Under the pieces are notes generated by a model. The model searched no databases and was not told where the DNA came from. It saw only the letters and a list, made by a program, of their open reading frames with translations. Made by a program: the position numbers and the translations under genes. From assembly GCF_003751505.1 (NCBI RefSeq), contig NZ_RJVB01000008.1, positions 243,018-307,017 of the forward strand: a DNA stretch of 64,000 bases. Direction: 5' to 3'. This DNA comes from Erwinia sp. JUb26 (lineage in GTDB: Bacteria > Pseudomonadota > Gammaproteobacteria > Enterobacterales > Enterobacteriaceae). Positions 56,598 to 64,000 of this stretch are shown here, one piece after another; the first letter of the stretch is position 1; each line of letters starts with the position of its first letter.

Positions 56598-56861
56598 TTA
56601 AGCCAGGTTGCCGATCTGTGCAGCCAGGTTTGCTTTATGACGAGCAGCCTTGTTTTTGTGGATCAGGCCTTTAGCTGCCTGGCGGTCCACGATAGGTTGC
56701 ATTTCATTGAATGCAGCCTGTGCAGCTGCTTTATCGCCAGTAGCGATAGCTGCGTATACTTTCTTAACAAAGGTACGCATCATTGAACGACGGCTAGCGT
56801 TGTGCTTACGACGCTTCTCAGACGTTACTGCGCGTTTCTTAGCTGATTTGATATTAGCCAA
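56598..56861 (-). CDS. rpsT: 30S ribosomal protein S20
   Basis: Primary 16S rRNA-binding protein, 87 residues as in E. coli. It starts with TTG at 56861 ([20 protein letters not shown]), preceded by GGGAG about 10 nt upstream; the rare UUG start is conserved in E. coli, where it takes part in translational autoregulation. Lysine/arginine-rich throughout. Confidence 0.98.
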   Translation of the reverse strand: MANIKSAKKRAVTSEKRRKHNASRRSMMRTFVKKVYAAIATGDKAAAQAAFNEMQPIVDRQAAKGLIHKNKAARHKANLAAQIGNLA

Positions 56862-57119
56862 GGTCCAACTCCCAAATAGTTCTATGAGGACAATTCAAAG
56901 GCCGAGGAATATGCCCTTTTCGCCTTCGGTTGTCAATGGATTTGTGCAAATAAGCGCCGATGAAACATTGGCACTTGGTTACGTTTCGATGGCGCAAGAT
57001 TCTACCAGCTTCAGTCTGGCGAATACAGCTTATTCACAAGAAAAATATAATCCCATGGCCAGCAAGTACCATACAGAATGAAATGGCAGTAAGAAAGCGC
57101 GAAAGCCCGCAATCGCGGG

Positions 57120-57148
57120 TTAACCTTCATCGCTGTACAAGGTATAAT
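57120..57148 (+). promoter_or_regulatory. Promoter of the ribF-ileS operon
   Basis: TTAACC (57120-57125), a 17-bp spacer and a perfect TATAAT (57143-57148) lie about 30 bp before ribF. A CCCGC-AATC-GCGGG hairpin sits just upstream. The 56862-57177 gap otherwise holds the rpsT promoter region and no gene. Confidence 0.75.
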
Positions 57149-57177
57149 CCGCCGATTTCCACAAATTTGAGCCAGCC

Positions 57178-58116
57178 ATGAAGTTTATCCGCGGTATACA
57201 TAACCTGAGAGAGCAGCATCGCGGCTGCGTACTGGCTATCGGTAATTTCGATGGCGTACACCGCGGTCACCAGGCGCTGCTGGCGCGCCTTTGCGAAGAA
57301 GGGCGACAGCGCAATCTGCCGGTGATGGTGATGCTGTTTGAACCCCAGCCGCTGGAGCTGTTCGCGGTTGACGGTGCCCCGGCGCGGCTAACCCGCCTGC
57401 GCGAAAAAGTGCGTTATCTGGAGCAGGCCGGTATCGATAACGTGCTGTGCGTCCGCTTTGACAGACGTTTTGCCGCCCATACGGCGCAAAGCTTTATTGC
57501 CGATCTGCTGGTCGATAAGCTGGGCGTGCAGTTCCTTGTCGTCGGTGATGATTTCCGCTTTGGCGCTGGTCGCCAGGGCGATTTCCTGTTATTACAGAAG
57601 GCTGGCGTCGAATACGGTTTCGATGTCATCAGCACCCAGACATTTTGCGATAATGGCAAACGCATCAGTAGTACGGCAGTACGCCAGGCGCTGGCAGACG
57701 ATGACCTGGCGCAGGCAGCCGTTTTGCTGGGGCATCCCTTCAGCATTTCTGGTCGCGTGGTCCACGGCGATGCACTGGGCCGGACGATTGGTTTCCCCAC
57801 CGCTAACCTGCCGCTGCGTCGTACCGTTTCCCCGGTAAAAGGGGTGTACGCCGTTGAAGTGCTGGGCCTGGGGGATCGTCCACTGCCGGGCGTTGCCAAT
57901 ATTGGCACCCGACCGACCGTTGCCGGGCTGCGTCAGCAGCTTGAAGTGCACCTGCTGGATGTCGCTATCGACCTATACGGACGCCATATTGACGTGGTGC
58001 TGCGTAAAAAAATTCGCAACGAGCAGCGCTTTGCCTCGCTCGATGCACTGAAAGAGCAAATTGCTAAAGATGTGGTGACGGCCCGCGACTTTTTCGGGCT
58101 AAAGACACCGGTTTAA
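57178..58116 (+). CDS. ribF: Bifunctional riboflavin kinase / FAD synthetase
   Basis: Converts riboflavin to FMN and FMN to FAD. 312 residues (E. coli 313). The N-terminal nucleotidyltransferase has [14 protein letters not shown] near 22; the C-terminal kinase has [11 protein letters not shown] and [11 protein letters not shown]. First gene of the ribF-ileS-lspA-fkpB-ispH operon. Confidence 0.97.
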   Translation: MKFIRGIHNLREQHRGCVLAIGNFDGVHRGHQALLARLCEEGRQRNLPVMVMLFEPQPLELFAVDGAPARLTRLREKVRYLEQAGIDNVLCVRFDRRFAAHTAQSFIADLLVDKLGVQFLVVGDDFRFGAGRQGDFLLLQKAGVEYGFDVISTQTFCDNGKRISSTAVRQALADDDLAQAAVLLGHPFSISGRVVHGDALGRTIGFPTANLPLRRTVSPVKGVYAVEVLGLGDRPLPGVANIGTRPTVAGLRQQLEVHLLDVAIDLYGRHIDVVLRKKIRNEQRFASLDALKEQIAKDVVTARDFFGLKTPV

Positions 58117-58151
58117 ACAGAACTGAAGCGAAATACGGAATCGAGAATCTG

Positions 58152-60971
58152 ATGAGTGACTATAAATCTACCCTGAATTTGCCGGAAACGGGGTTCCCGA
58201 TGCGTGGCGATCTGGCCAAACGCGAACCGGGAATGCTGCAACGTTGGTATGATGACAACCTGTACGGCATCATCCGCGAAGCCAAAAAAGGGAAAAAAAC
58301 CTTTATCCTTCATGATGGCCCTCCTTATGCGAACGGCAGCATTCATATTGGTCACTCAGTTAACAAGATTCTGAAAGATATTATCGTTAAGTCGAAAGGC
58401 ATGGCGGGCTACGATTCGCCGTACGTGCCGGGCTGGGACTGCCACGGTCTGCCTATCGAACACAAAGTTGAGCAGATGATCGGCAAGCCGGGTGAGAAAG
58501 TCACCCCGGCCGAGTTCCGCGCTGCCTGCCGTAAATACGCTGCCGAGCAGGTAGAAGGGCAGAAAGCCGACTTCATCCGCCTGGGCGTGCTGGGCGACTG
58601 GGATCGCCCGTACCTGACGATGAACTTCAAAACCGAAGCCAACATCATCCGCGCGCTGGGTAAAATCATCGGTAACGGCCACCTGCACAAAGGCGCGAAG
58701 CCGGTGCACTGGTGCCTGGACTGCCGCTCTGCGCTGGCGGAAGCCGAAGTTGAGTATTACGACAAAACCTCACCTTCCATTGACGTGATGTTTAACGCGC
58801 TGGATGCCGATGCCGTGCGCGCGAAGTTTGGCGTTGCCGCTTCAGAAGGCCCGGTTTCACTGGTTATCTGGACCACCACCCCGTGGACCATGCCGGCTAA
58901 CCGCGGTATCTCCCTGCATCCGGAATTTGAGTATCAGCTGCTGCAGATCGACGGCCGCAGCCTGATCCTGGCGAAAGAGCTGGTGGAAAGCGTGATGAAG
59001 CGCGCGGGCGTCGCCGAGTGGACCGTGCTGGGCGAATGCAAAGGTGAGGCGCTGGAGCTTCAGCTGTTCCAGCATCCCTTCCTGGAGCAGATCCAGTCGA
59101 AGGTCGTTCTGGGTGAGCACGTTACGCTGGAAGCCGGTACCGGTGCCGTGCATACCGCACCGGGTCACGGCCCGGATGACTATGTCATCGGTCAGAAATA
59201 CGGTCTGGAAACCGCGAACCCGGTTGGCCCGGACGGCACCTATCTGCCGGGTACCTACCCGACGCTGGACGGCGTTAACGTCTTTAAAGCCAACGATATG
59301 ATCGTTGAGCTGCTGAAAGAAAAAGGTGCACTGCTGCACGTTGAAAAACTGCACCACAGCTACCCGCACTGCTGGCGTCACAAAACGCCGATCATTTTCC
59401 GTGCCACCCCGCAGTGGTTTATCAGCATGGATCAGAAAGGTCTGCGTGCGCAGTCGCTGAAAGAGATCAAAGGCGTGCAGTGGATCCCGGACTGGGGCCA
59501 GGCGCGTATCGAAGCCATGGTGGCGAACCGTCCTGACTGGTGTATCTCACGCCAGCGTACCTGGGGCGTGCCGATGTCGCTGTTCGTGCACAAAGACACC
59601 GAGCAGCTGCATCCGGACAGCCTGGCGCTGATGGAAAAAGTCGCGCTGCGCGTAGAGGAAGAAGGCATCCAGGCATGGTGGGATCTTGATCCGCGTGATC
59701 TGATGGGCGATGACGCCGACAACTATGTGAAAGTACCGGACACGCTGGACGTGTGGTTTGACTCCGGTTCAACCAGCTACTCGGTGGTGGATGCGCGCCC
59801 TGAGTTCGGCGGCCACACCCCGGATATGTATCTGGAAGGGTCTGACCAGCATCGCGGCTGGTTTATGTCCTCACTGATGATCTCGACGGCGATGAAGGGC
59901 AAAGCGCCTTATCGTCAGGTACTGACCCACGGTTTCACCGTTGACGGTCAGGGCCGCAAGATGTCCAAATCGCTGGGCAATACCGTCTCGCCGCAGGACG
60001 TCATGAACAAGCTGGGCGCGGATATTCTGCGTCTGTGGGTGGCTTCTACCGACTATTCCGGTGAAATCGCCGTATCCGATGAAATCCTTAAGCGTTCTGC
60101 TGACAGCTATCGCCGCATTCGTAACACCGCGCGCTTCCTGCTGGCTAACCTGGCGGGCTTTAATCCGGAAACCGATCTGGTGAAGCCGGAAGAGATGGTG
60201 GTGGTCGATCGCTGGGCCGTGGGTCGTGCGCTGGATGCGCAGAACGATATCGTCGCCTCTTACGAAGCCTATGATTTCCACGAAGTGGTTCAGCGCCTGA
60301 TGCAGTTCTGCTCGGTGGAAATGGGTTCCTTCTACCTCGACATCATCAAAGATCGTCAGTACACCGCGAAGGCCGATGGCCTGGCGCGCCGCAGCTGCCA
60401 GACCGCGCTGTGGTACATCGCCGAGGCGCTGGTGCGCTGGATGGCACCGATCATGTCGTTTACCGCCGATGAGATCTGGGGATACCTGCCGGGCAAACGC
60501 AGCCAGTACGTGTTTACCGAAGAGTGGTTCGATGGCCTGTTCAGCCTTGCGGCGGACGAGTCGATGAACGACGCCTACTGGGCGGACCTGCTGAAAGTGC
60601 GTACTGAGGTCAACAAAGTGATTGAGCAGGCGCGTGCCGACAAGCGCATTGGTGGCTCGCTGGAAGCCAGCGTCACGCTGTACGCCGATGCTGAGCTGGC
60701 CGCGAAGCTGAACAGCCTGGGTGAAGAGCTGCGCTTTGTGCTGCTGACCTCCGGTGCTGCGGTGGCGGATTACGCTCAGGCAACCGACGATGCGCAGCAG
60801 AGCGAGGTCATCAAAGGCCTGAAGATCGCTCTGCATAAAGCAGAAGGTGAGAAGTGCCCGCGCTGCTGGCATTACACCACCGATATCGGTCAGAACGCTG
60901 CGCATGCAGACGTTTGTGGCCGCTGTGCCACCAACGTCGCGGGCAGCGGCGAACTGCGTAAGTTTGCATAA
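58152..60971 (+). CDS. ileS: Isoleucine-tRNA ligase
   Basis: Class I aminoacyl-tRNA synthetase, 939 residues (E. coli 938). The HIGH motif is in [20 protein letters not shown] in [13 protein letters not shown], the CP1 editing domain in between, and a C-terminal zinc site has CPRCWHY and CGRCATNV. The tryptophan-rich [13 protein letters not shown] of the editing domain is present. The stop overlaps the lspA start (TAATG). Confidence 0.99.
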   Translation: MSDYKSTLNLPETGFPMRGDLAKREPGMLQRWYDDNLYGIIREAKKGKKTFILHDGPPYANGSIHIGHSVNKILKDIIVKSKGMAGYDSPYVPGWDCHGLPIEHKVEQMIGKPGEKVTPAEFRAACRKYAAEQVEGQKADFIRLGVLGDWDRPYLTMNFKTEANIIRALGKIIGNGHLHKGAKPVHWCLDCRSALAEAEVEYYDKTSPSIDVMFNALDADAVRAKFGVAASEGPVSLVIWTTTPWTMPANRGISLHPEFEYQLLQIDGRSLILAKELVESVMKRAGVAEWTVLGECKGEALELQLFQHPFLEQIQSKVVLGEHVTLEAGTGAVHTAPGHGPDDYVIGQKYGLETANPVGPDGTYLPGTYPTLDGVNVFKANDMIVELLKEKGALLHVEKLHHSYPHCWRHKTPIIFRATPQWFISMDQKGLRAQSLKEIKGVQWIPDWGQARIEAMVANRPDWCISRQRTWGVPMSLFVHKDTEQLHPDSLALMEKVALRVEEEGIQAWWDLDPRDLMGDDADNYVKVPDTLDVWFDSGSTSYSVVDARPEFGGHTPDMYLEGSDQHRGWFMSSLMISTAMKGKAPYRQVLTHGFTVDGQGRKMSKSLGNTVSPQDVMNKLGADILRLWVASTDYSGEIAVSDEILKRSADSYRRIRNTARFLLANLAGFNPETDLVKPEEMVVVDRWAVGRALDAQNDIVASYEAYDFHEVVQRLMQFCSVEMGSFYLDIIKDRQYTAKADGLARRSCQTALWYIAEALVRWMAPIMSFTADEIWGYLPGKRSQYVFTEEWFDGLFSLAADESMNDAYWADLLKVRTEVNKVIEQARADKRIGGSLEASVTLYADAELAAKLNSLGEELRFVLLTSGAAVADYAQATDDAQQSEVIKGLKIALHKAEGEKCPRCWHYTTDIGQNAAHADVCGRCATNVAGSGELRKFA

Positions 60972-61477
60972 TGAGCCGCCCCGTTCTCTCTACCGGATTG
61001 CGCTGGCTATGGCTGGTGCTGGTGGTGATTGGCATCGATTTCGCCAGTAAACAGTGGATTATGAATACGCTGATGCTGCATGAGTCGATGCCGGTGATGC
61101 CATATTTTAACTTTTTTTATGCTCACAACTACGGCGCGGCTTTCAGCTTCCTCGCCGATAAAGGTGGCTGGCAGCGCTGGTTCTTTGCCGGTATTGCTAT
61201 TGCCATCGTTGTCGTGCTGCTGGTGATGATGTACCGCAGCCCGGCGAGCAATAAACTGAATAACATCGCCTATGCGCTGATCGTTGGTGGTGCATTAGGC
61301 AACCTGTTTGACCGGTCATATCATGGCTTCGTGGTGGACTTCATCGATTTTTACGTTGGAGACTGGCACTTTGCCACGTTTAATATCGCCGACTGCGCCA
61401 TCTGTATTGGTGCTGCGCTGGTCGTACTGGAAGGGTTTATCACCCCGGCCGGTAAACAGGCTAAGAATAAAGGGTAG
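60971..61477 (+). CDS. lspA: Lipoprotein signal peptidase
   Basis: Aspartyl protease of the inner membrane that removes the prolipoprotein signal peptide. 168 residues with four membrane segments. The catalytic aspartates are in [20 protein letters not shown] and [11 protein letters not shown]. Starts within the ileS stop codon. Confidence 0.97.
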   Translation: MSRPVLSTGLRWLWLVLVVIGIDFASKQWIMNTLMLHESMPVMPYFNFFYAHNYGAAFSFLADKGGWQRWFFAGIAIAIVVVLLVMMYRSPASNKLNNIAYALIVGGALGNLFDRSYHGFVVDFIDFYVGDWHFATFNIADCAICIGAALVVLEGFITPAGKQAKNKG

Positions 61478-61480
61478 GGC

Positions 61481-61951
61481 ATGATCGATACAGTACAGCG
61501 CGACAGCTCACTGCTGGTGCATTTCACCTTAAAACTGGCGGACGGATCGACCGCGGAATCCACGCGCAATAACGGCAAGCCTGCGCTGTTCTGTCTGGGT
61601 GACGGCAGCCTGTCCGAGGGGCTGGAAAACCAGCTGATCGGACTGAAGGTCGGTGACAAGCATGCTTTTGCGCTGGAGTCTGAAGACGCTTTCGGCGGCA
61701 TCAGCCCGGATCTGATCCAGTACTTCTCGCGCCGCGATTTTATGCAGGCAGGGGAACCGGAGGTCGGCGCGATTATGCTGTTCGCCGGCATGGACGGTAA
61801 CGAAATGCCCGGTGTGATCCGCGAGATTTCCGGTGATTCAATCACCGTTGATTTCAACCATCCGCTGGCCGGGCAGACCATTCATTTTGACGTAGAAGTA
61901 CTGGAGATCAATCCGGTACTGGAGGCGGCGAATGCAGATCCTGTTGGCTAA
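61481..61951 (+). CDS. fkpB: FKBP-type peptidyl-prolyl isomerase FkpB
   Basis: SlpA-type FKBP of 156 residues (E. coli 149), with the FKBP core and an IF chaperone flap ([20 protein letters not shown]). It ends [13 protein letters not shown] and a short tail. Lies 3 nt after lspA and overlaps ispH by 20 nt. Confidence 0.95.
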   Translation: MIDTVQRDSSLLVHFTLKLADGSTAESTRNNGKPALFCLGDGSLSEGLENQLIGLKVGDKHAFALESEDAFGGISPDLIQYFSRRDFMQAGEPEVGAIMLFAGMDGNEMPGVIREISGDSITVDFNHPLAGQTIHFDVEVLEINPVLEAANADPVG

Positions 61952-62885
61952 CCCACGCGGTTTTTGTGCGGGTGTTGATCGCGCTATCAGCATTGTCGAG
62001 CGTGCGCTGGAGATGTACGGCGCACCGATTTACGTTCGTCACGAAGTGGTGCATAACCGCTACGTGGTTAACAGCCTGCGCGAGCGCGGGGCGATTTTTA
62101 TTGAGGAAATCAGCGAGGTGCCGGATGGCTGCATCTTGATTTTCTCCGCCCACGGCGTTTCGCAGGCGGTGCGTGCAGAAGCGAAGGCGCGCGATTTAAC
62201 CATGCTGTTCGACGCCACCTGTCCGCTGGTGACCAAAGTTCATATGGAAGTCGCGCGTGCCAGCCGCAAGGGCACCGAGGCGATTCTTATTGGTCACGCC
62301 GGTCACCCGGAGGTAGAGGGCACCATGGGCCAGTACAATAACCCGAAAGGGGGCATGTACCTGGTGGAGGAGCCCGCTGACGTGTGGAAGCTGCAGGTGA
62401 AGGATGAAGACAACCTGTGCTTTATGACCCAGACCACGCTGTCGGTGGATGACACCTATGAAGTAATCGATGCGCTGCGCGCGCGCTTCCCGAAAATTGT
62501 CGGGCCGCGTAAAGACGATATCTGCTACGCCACGACGAACCGTCAGGAAGCGGTACGTACGCTGTCGAAGGATGCGGACGTGGTGCTGGTGGTTGGCTCG
62601 AAAAACTCGTCTAACTCCAATCGTCTTGCCGAACTGGCGCAGCGCGCCGGTAAGCTGGCGCGGCTGATCGATTCTGCCGATGATATTCAGGAAGAGTGGA
62701 TCAAGGGCGCGCGCTGCGTTGGCGTTACGGCCGGGGCATCGGCTCCTGACGTGCTGGTACAGGCGGTGATCCAGCGGCTTAACCAGCTGGGTGGTGTGGA
62801 TGCCATTGAGCTGATTGGTCGCGAAGAGAACATCGTGTTTGAAGTGCCGAAAGAGCTGCGCGTTGAGGTTCGGCAGGTCGATTAA
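61932..62885 (+). CDS. ispH: 4-hydroxy-3-methylbut-2-enyl diphosphate reductase
   Basis: Iron-sulfur enzyme for the last step of the MEP isoprenoid pathway, forming IPP and DMAPP. 317 residues (E. coli 316). The cluster cysteines are Cys12 ([10 protein letters not shown]) and those in [11 protein letters not shown] and [11 protein letters not shown]. Last gene of the operon. The final 27 bp, encoding the C-terminus RVEVRQVD, recur at 63428-63454. Confidence 0.98.
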   Translation: MQILLANPRGFCAGVDRAISIVERALEMYGAPIYVRHEVVHNRYVVNSLRERGAIFIEEISEVPDGCILIFSAHGVSQAVRAEAKARDLTMLFDATCPLVTKVHMEVARASRKGTEAILIGHAGHPEVEGTMGQYNNPKGGMYLVEEPADVWKLQVKDEDNLCFMTQTTLSVDDTYEVIDALRARFPKIVGPRKDDICYATTNRQEAVRTLSKDADVVLVVGSKNSSNSNRLAELAQRAGKLARLIDSADDIQEEWIKGARCVGVTAGASAPDVLVQAVIQRLNQLGGVDAIELIGREENIVFEVPKELRVEVRQVD

Positions 62886-62982
62886 TCGGCTTGTTTCGCT
62901 TGCTGTTGCCTCGGGGCTGTTGCTCAGATGGCAGGTGGATAGATCGCTGTTGTATTGATGATTGTTGTTCGGGTAGTCGCAA

Positions 62983-63179
62983 GGACGGGTGGGCTTTGGC
63001 CTGGCGGTCCTCGCGCCGGGCTTTGCCCGGTTCCCTCACTGCGGTTGTCAGCCTTTTGGACCGGTGAAGATGGTGCGTCCCTGCACCAGCTTCACCTCTC
63101 GCCAACGTCCTGTTGGCGAGTCCAGCCTTCCTCTCTCCGTTCAGCGCTGCGGATTGCCCTGCCAAAGCCCACCCGTCCT
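62983..63179 (+). repeat. Structured intergenic repeat, copy 3
   Basis: The 197-bp element has perfect 19-bp inverted ends (AGGACGGGTGGGCTTTGGC at 62983-63001; complement at 63161-63179). Internal hairpins are CCGGGC-TTT-GCCCGG (63017-63031), an extended stem with GGTGC-GTCCCT-GCACC at its tip (63063-63096), and CTCGCCAAC-GTCCT-GTTGGCGAG (63098-63120). The minus strand loops read CAGGGACG and CAGGACG. Confidence 0.9.
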
Positions 63180-63380
63180 CGCCTCACTTTCCGCGTTGTC
63201 TGTTGAAAACGACCTCTTTCCGTTCCGCGCTGCGGATTGCCTTTCCAAAGCCCACCCGTCCTCGCCTCACTTTCCGCGTTGCCTGTTGAAAACGACCTCT
63301 TTCCGTTCCGCGCTGCGGATTGCCTTGCCGAAGCCCACCCGTCCTCGCCTCACATTCCGTGTTGCCTGTTGAATACGACC
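63144..63380 (+). repeat. 83-bp tandem repeat, three units
   Basis: Units begin with GCGCTGCGGATTGCC at 63144, 63227 and 63310, exactly 83 bp apart; the third is diverged at its end. Each unit carries the right end of structured repeat copy 3, so the array is an amplification of that end. A fourth related unit forms the right end of copy 4 (from about 63654). Confidence 0.9.
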
Positions 63381-63427
63381 TTATGTGTATTCGTTTCGTT
63401 GGATGAAGTCTTCAACGCTGCAGAATG

Positions 63428-63454
63428 GCGCGTTGAGGTTCGGCAGGTCGATTA
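63428..63454 (+). repeat. Duplicated 3' tail of ispH
   Basis: 27 bp identical to 62858-62884, encoding the last eight residues of IspH and followed by TAG instead of TAA. Both copies are followed, 100 bp or less downstream, by a copy of the structured repeat. This shows that a segment of about 570 bp including the end of ispH was duplicated. Confidence 0.92.
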
Positions 63455-63493
63455 GTTTGCTGTATTTTGTTGGTTGGCGGACTGGTGGCAGCG

Positions 63494-63689
63494 AGGACGG
63501 GTGGGCTTTGGCCTGGCGGTCCTCGCGCCGGGCTTTGCCCGGTTCCCTCACTGCGGTCGTCAGCCTTTTGGACCGGTGAAGATGGCGCGTCCCTGCGCCA
63601 GCTTCACCTCTCGCCAACGTCCTGTTGGCAAGTCCAGCCTTACTCTCCGTTCCGCGCTGCGGATTGCCTTGCCAAAGCCCGCCCGTCCT
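63494..63689 (+). repeat. Structured intergenic repeat, copy 4
   Basis: A near twin of copy 3, with the same inverted ends (63494-63512 and 63671-63689). One hairpin reads GGCGC-GTCCCT-GCGCC where copy 3 has GGTGC and GCACC, a paired T-A to C-G change that preserves the stem. The last hairpin has one mismatch (63612 with 63630). Confidence 0.9.
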
Positions 63690-63732
63690 TGCCTCATTTT
63701 CCACGTTACCTGTTGAAAACACCCCTGTATCT

Positions 63733-63843
63733 GGCCCCTTTATCTGGCGTTATCGCTTAACCCCCGACATGATTGCTGAATATGCCAGGTGGTTTTATCT
63801 GACATTGTCTTTGAACCGCGACGCCATTGATGAAAGGGGAGAC
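63733..63843 (+). pseudogene. Possible scrap of an IS6-family transposase N-terminus
   Basis: One frame reads GPFIWRYRLTPDMIAEYARW, then FYLTLSLNRDAIDERGD. The spacing of P-F-x-x-R, D-M-I, A-R-W-F/Y and E-R-G resembles the first 40 residues of IS6/IS26-type transposases (PFKGRHF, DIIL, VRWY, AERG), with a three-residue deletion. No catalytic domain follows; the frame runs into a repeat fragment. The call is tentative. Confidence 0.35.
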
Positions 63844-63917
63844 AGCCTCTGCGGCTGCAGGGCATTCCGCAGCGCTGAGGCGGAGGCAGCAGGCCAGGAG
63901 ACGCCAACAGCTACCGT
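63841..63917 (-). repeat. Truncated structured repeat, copy 5
   Basis: GGCATTCCGCAGCGCTGAGG and the following GCAGCAGGCC and GGAGACG match the reverse complement of the right part of copy 1 (1262-1320). The hairpins and the other end are missing. Confidence 0.6.
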
Positions 63918-64000
63918 CTTGAATATCAACCTGCCGCGCCGATATTTTCATCAAAATTGCACTGATGCCTGAGTACCGCATAGCACTGATGAACCAGTTT

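Larger units (their letters stand above)
62886..64000. other. Repeat-dense region without a convincing gene
   Basis: About 1.1 kb after ispH. It contains two full structured repeats, an 83-bp tandem array, a copied tail of ispH, a possible IS6-type transposase scrap and a truncated fifth structured repeat. Open frames crossing it (for example those encoding GFGLAVLAPGFARFPHCG) follow the repeats and have no ribosome sites or protein-like composition. In E. coli rihC and dapB lie beyond ispH. Confidence 0.8.

Noticed and set aside
63144..63380. CRISPR-like array
   Set aside because: The 83-bp units are directly adjacent with no unique spacers, and no cas genes are present.
62955..63760. Several open frames of 80-130 codons through the repeats after ispH
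   Set aside because: They follow the structured repeats, recur with each copy, change frame between copies and have no ribosome sites. Stem covariation explains the sequence better than coding.

Overview
The window is a chromosomal segment from a member of the Enterobacterales, most likely Erwiniaceae (Erwinia or Pantoea type). The backbone follows the E. coli 99-to-0-minute order: deoC-deoA-deoB-deoD, smp, serB, radA, nadR, ettA, slt, trpR, yjjX, gpmB, rob, creA, arcA, yjtD, thrLABC, yaaA, talB, mog, dnaK-dnaJ, nhaA-nhaR, rpsT, ribF-ileS-lspA-fkpB-ispH. Protein lengths and active-site residues match the E. coli products closely. The genus is inferred from this order and from the accessory cargo. 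It was not tested by any search.

Layout. 1-5270 is the deoxynucleoside catabolic operon, with a deoP2-like promoter (two CRP-like sites 52 bp apart, a CytR-like half site and a DeoR operator) and an unusually long deoC-deoA gap filled with structured repeats. 5293-9791 carries smp, serB, radA and nadR. 9851-16938 is accessory: an oxidoreductase/LysR pair, a decayed T6SS peptidoglycan-effector and immunity locus, and an AT-rich two-partner secretion pair. ettA follows at 17007-18674. 18880-32398 is a second accessory block holding a D-2-hydroxyacid dehydrogenase, deoR, and a complete urea-assimilation operon (atzF-uca-gntR-urtABCDE) read leftward from a sigma-54-type promoter that overlaps a long palindrome. 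32661-44993 is backbone (slt to thrC). 45051-46496 holds two orphan fimbrial genes. 46544-62885 is backbone again, with two tandem ERIC-like elements after talB and an MFS transporter after mog. 62886-64000 has no convincing gene and is built of repeats.

How the genes work together. The deo enzymes degrade deoxynucleosides; their likely repressor DeoR is encoded about 15 kb away and its operator is visible upstream of deoC. The urea block imports urea (UrtABCDE), carboxylates it to allophanate (Uca) and hydrolyses that to ammonia (AtzF), under apparent nitrogen (sigma-54) and GntR control. dnaK-dnaJ has a heat-shock promoter, thrABC a leader-peptide attenuator, trpR an autoregulatory operator and arcA an FNR-like site.

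The most unusual observation is a family of about 197-bp intergenic repeats (four full copies, two fragments). Stem sequences differ between copies but pairing is kept by compensatory changes, and two hairpin loops per copy read CAGGACG, CAGGGACG or ACAAGGATGT on one strand. These resemble CsrA/RsmA-binding hairpins of the CsrB/RsmB type. The structure is directly visible; the CsrA link is a hypothesis.
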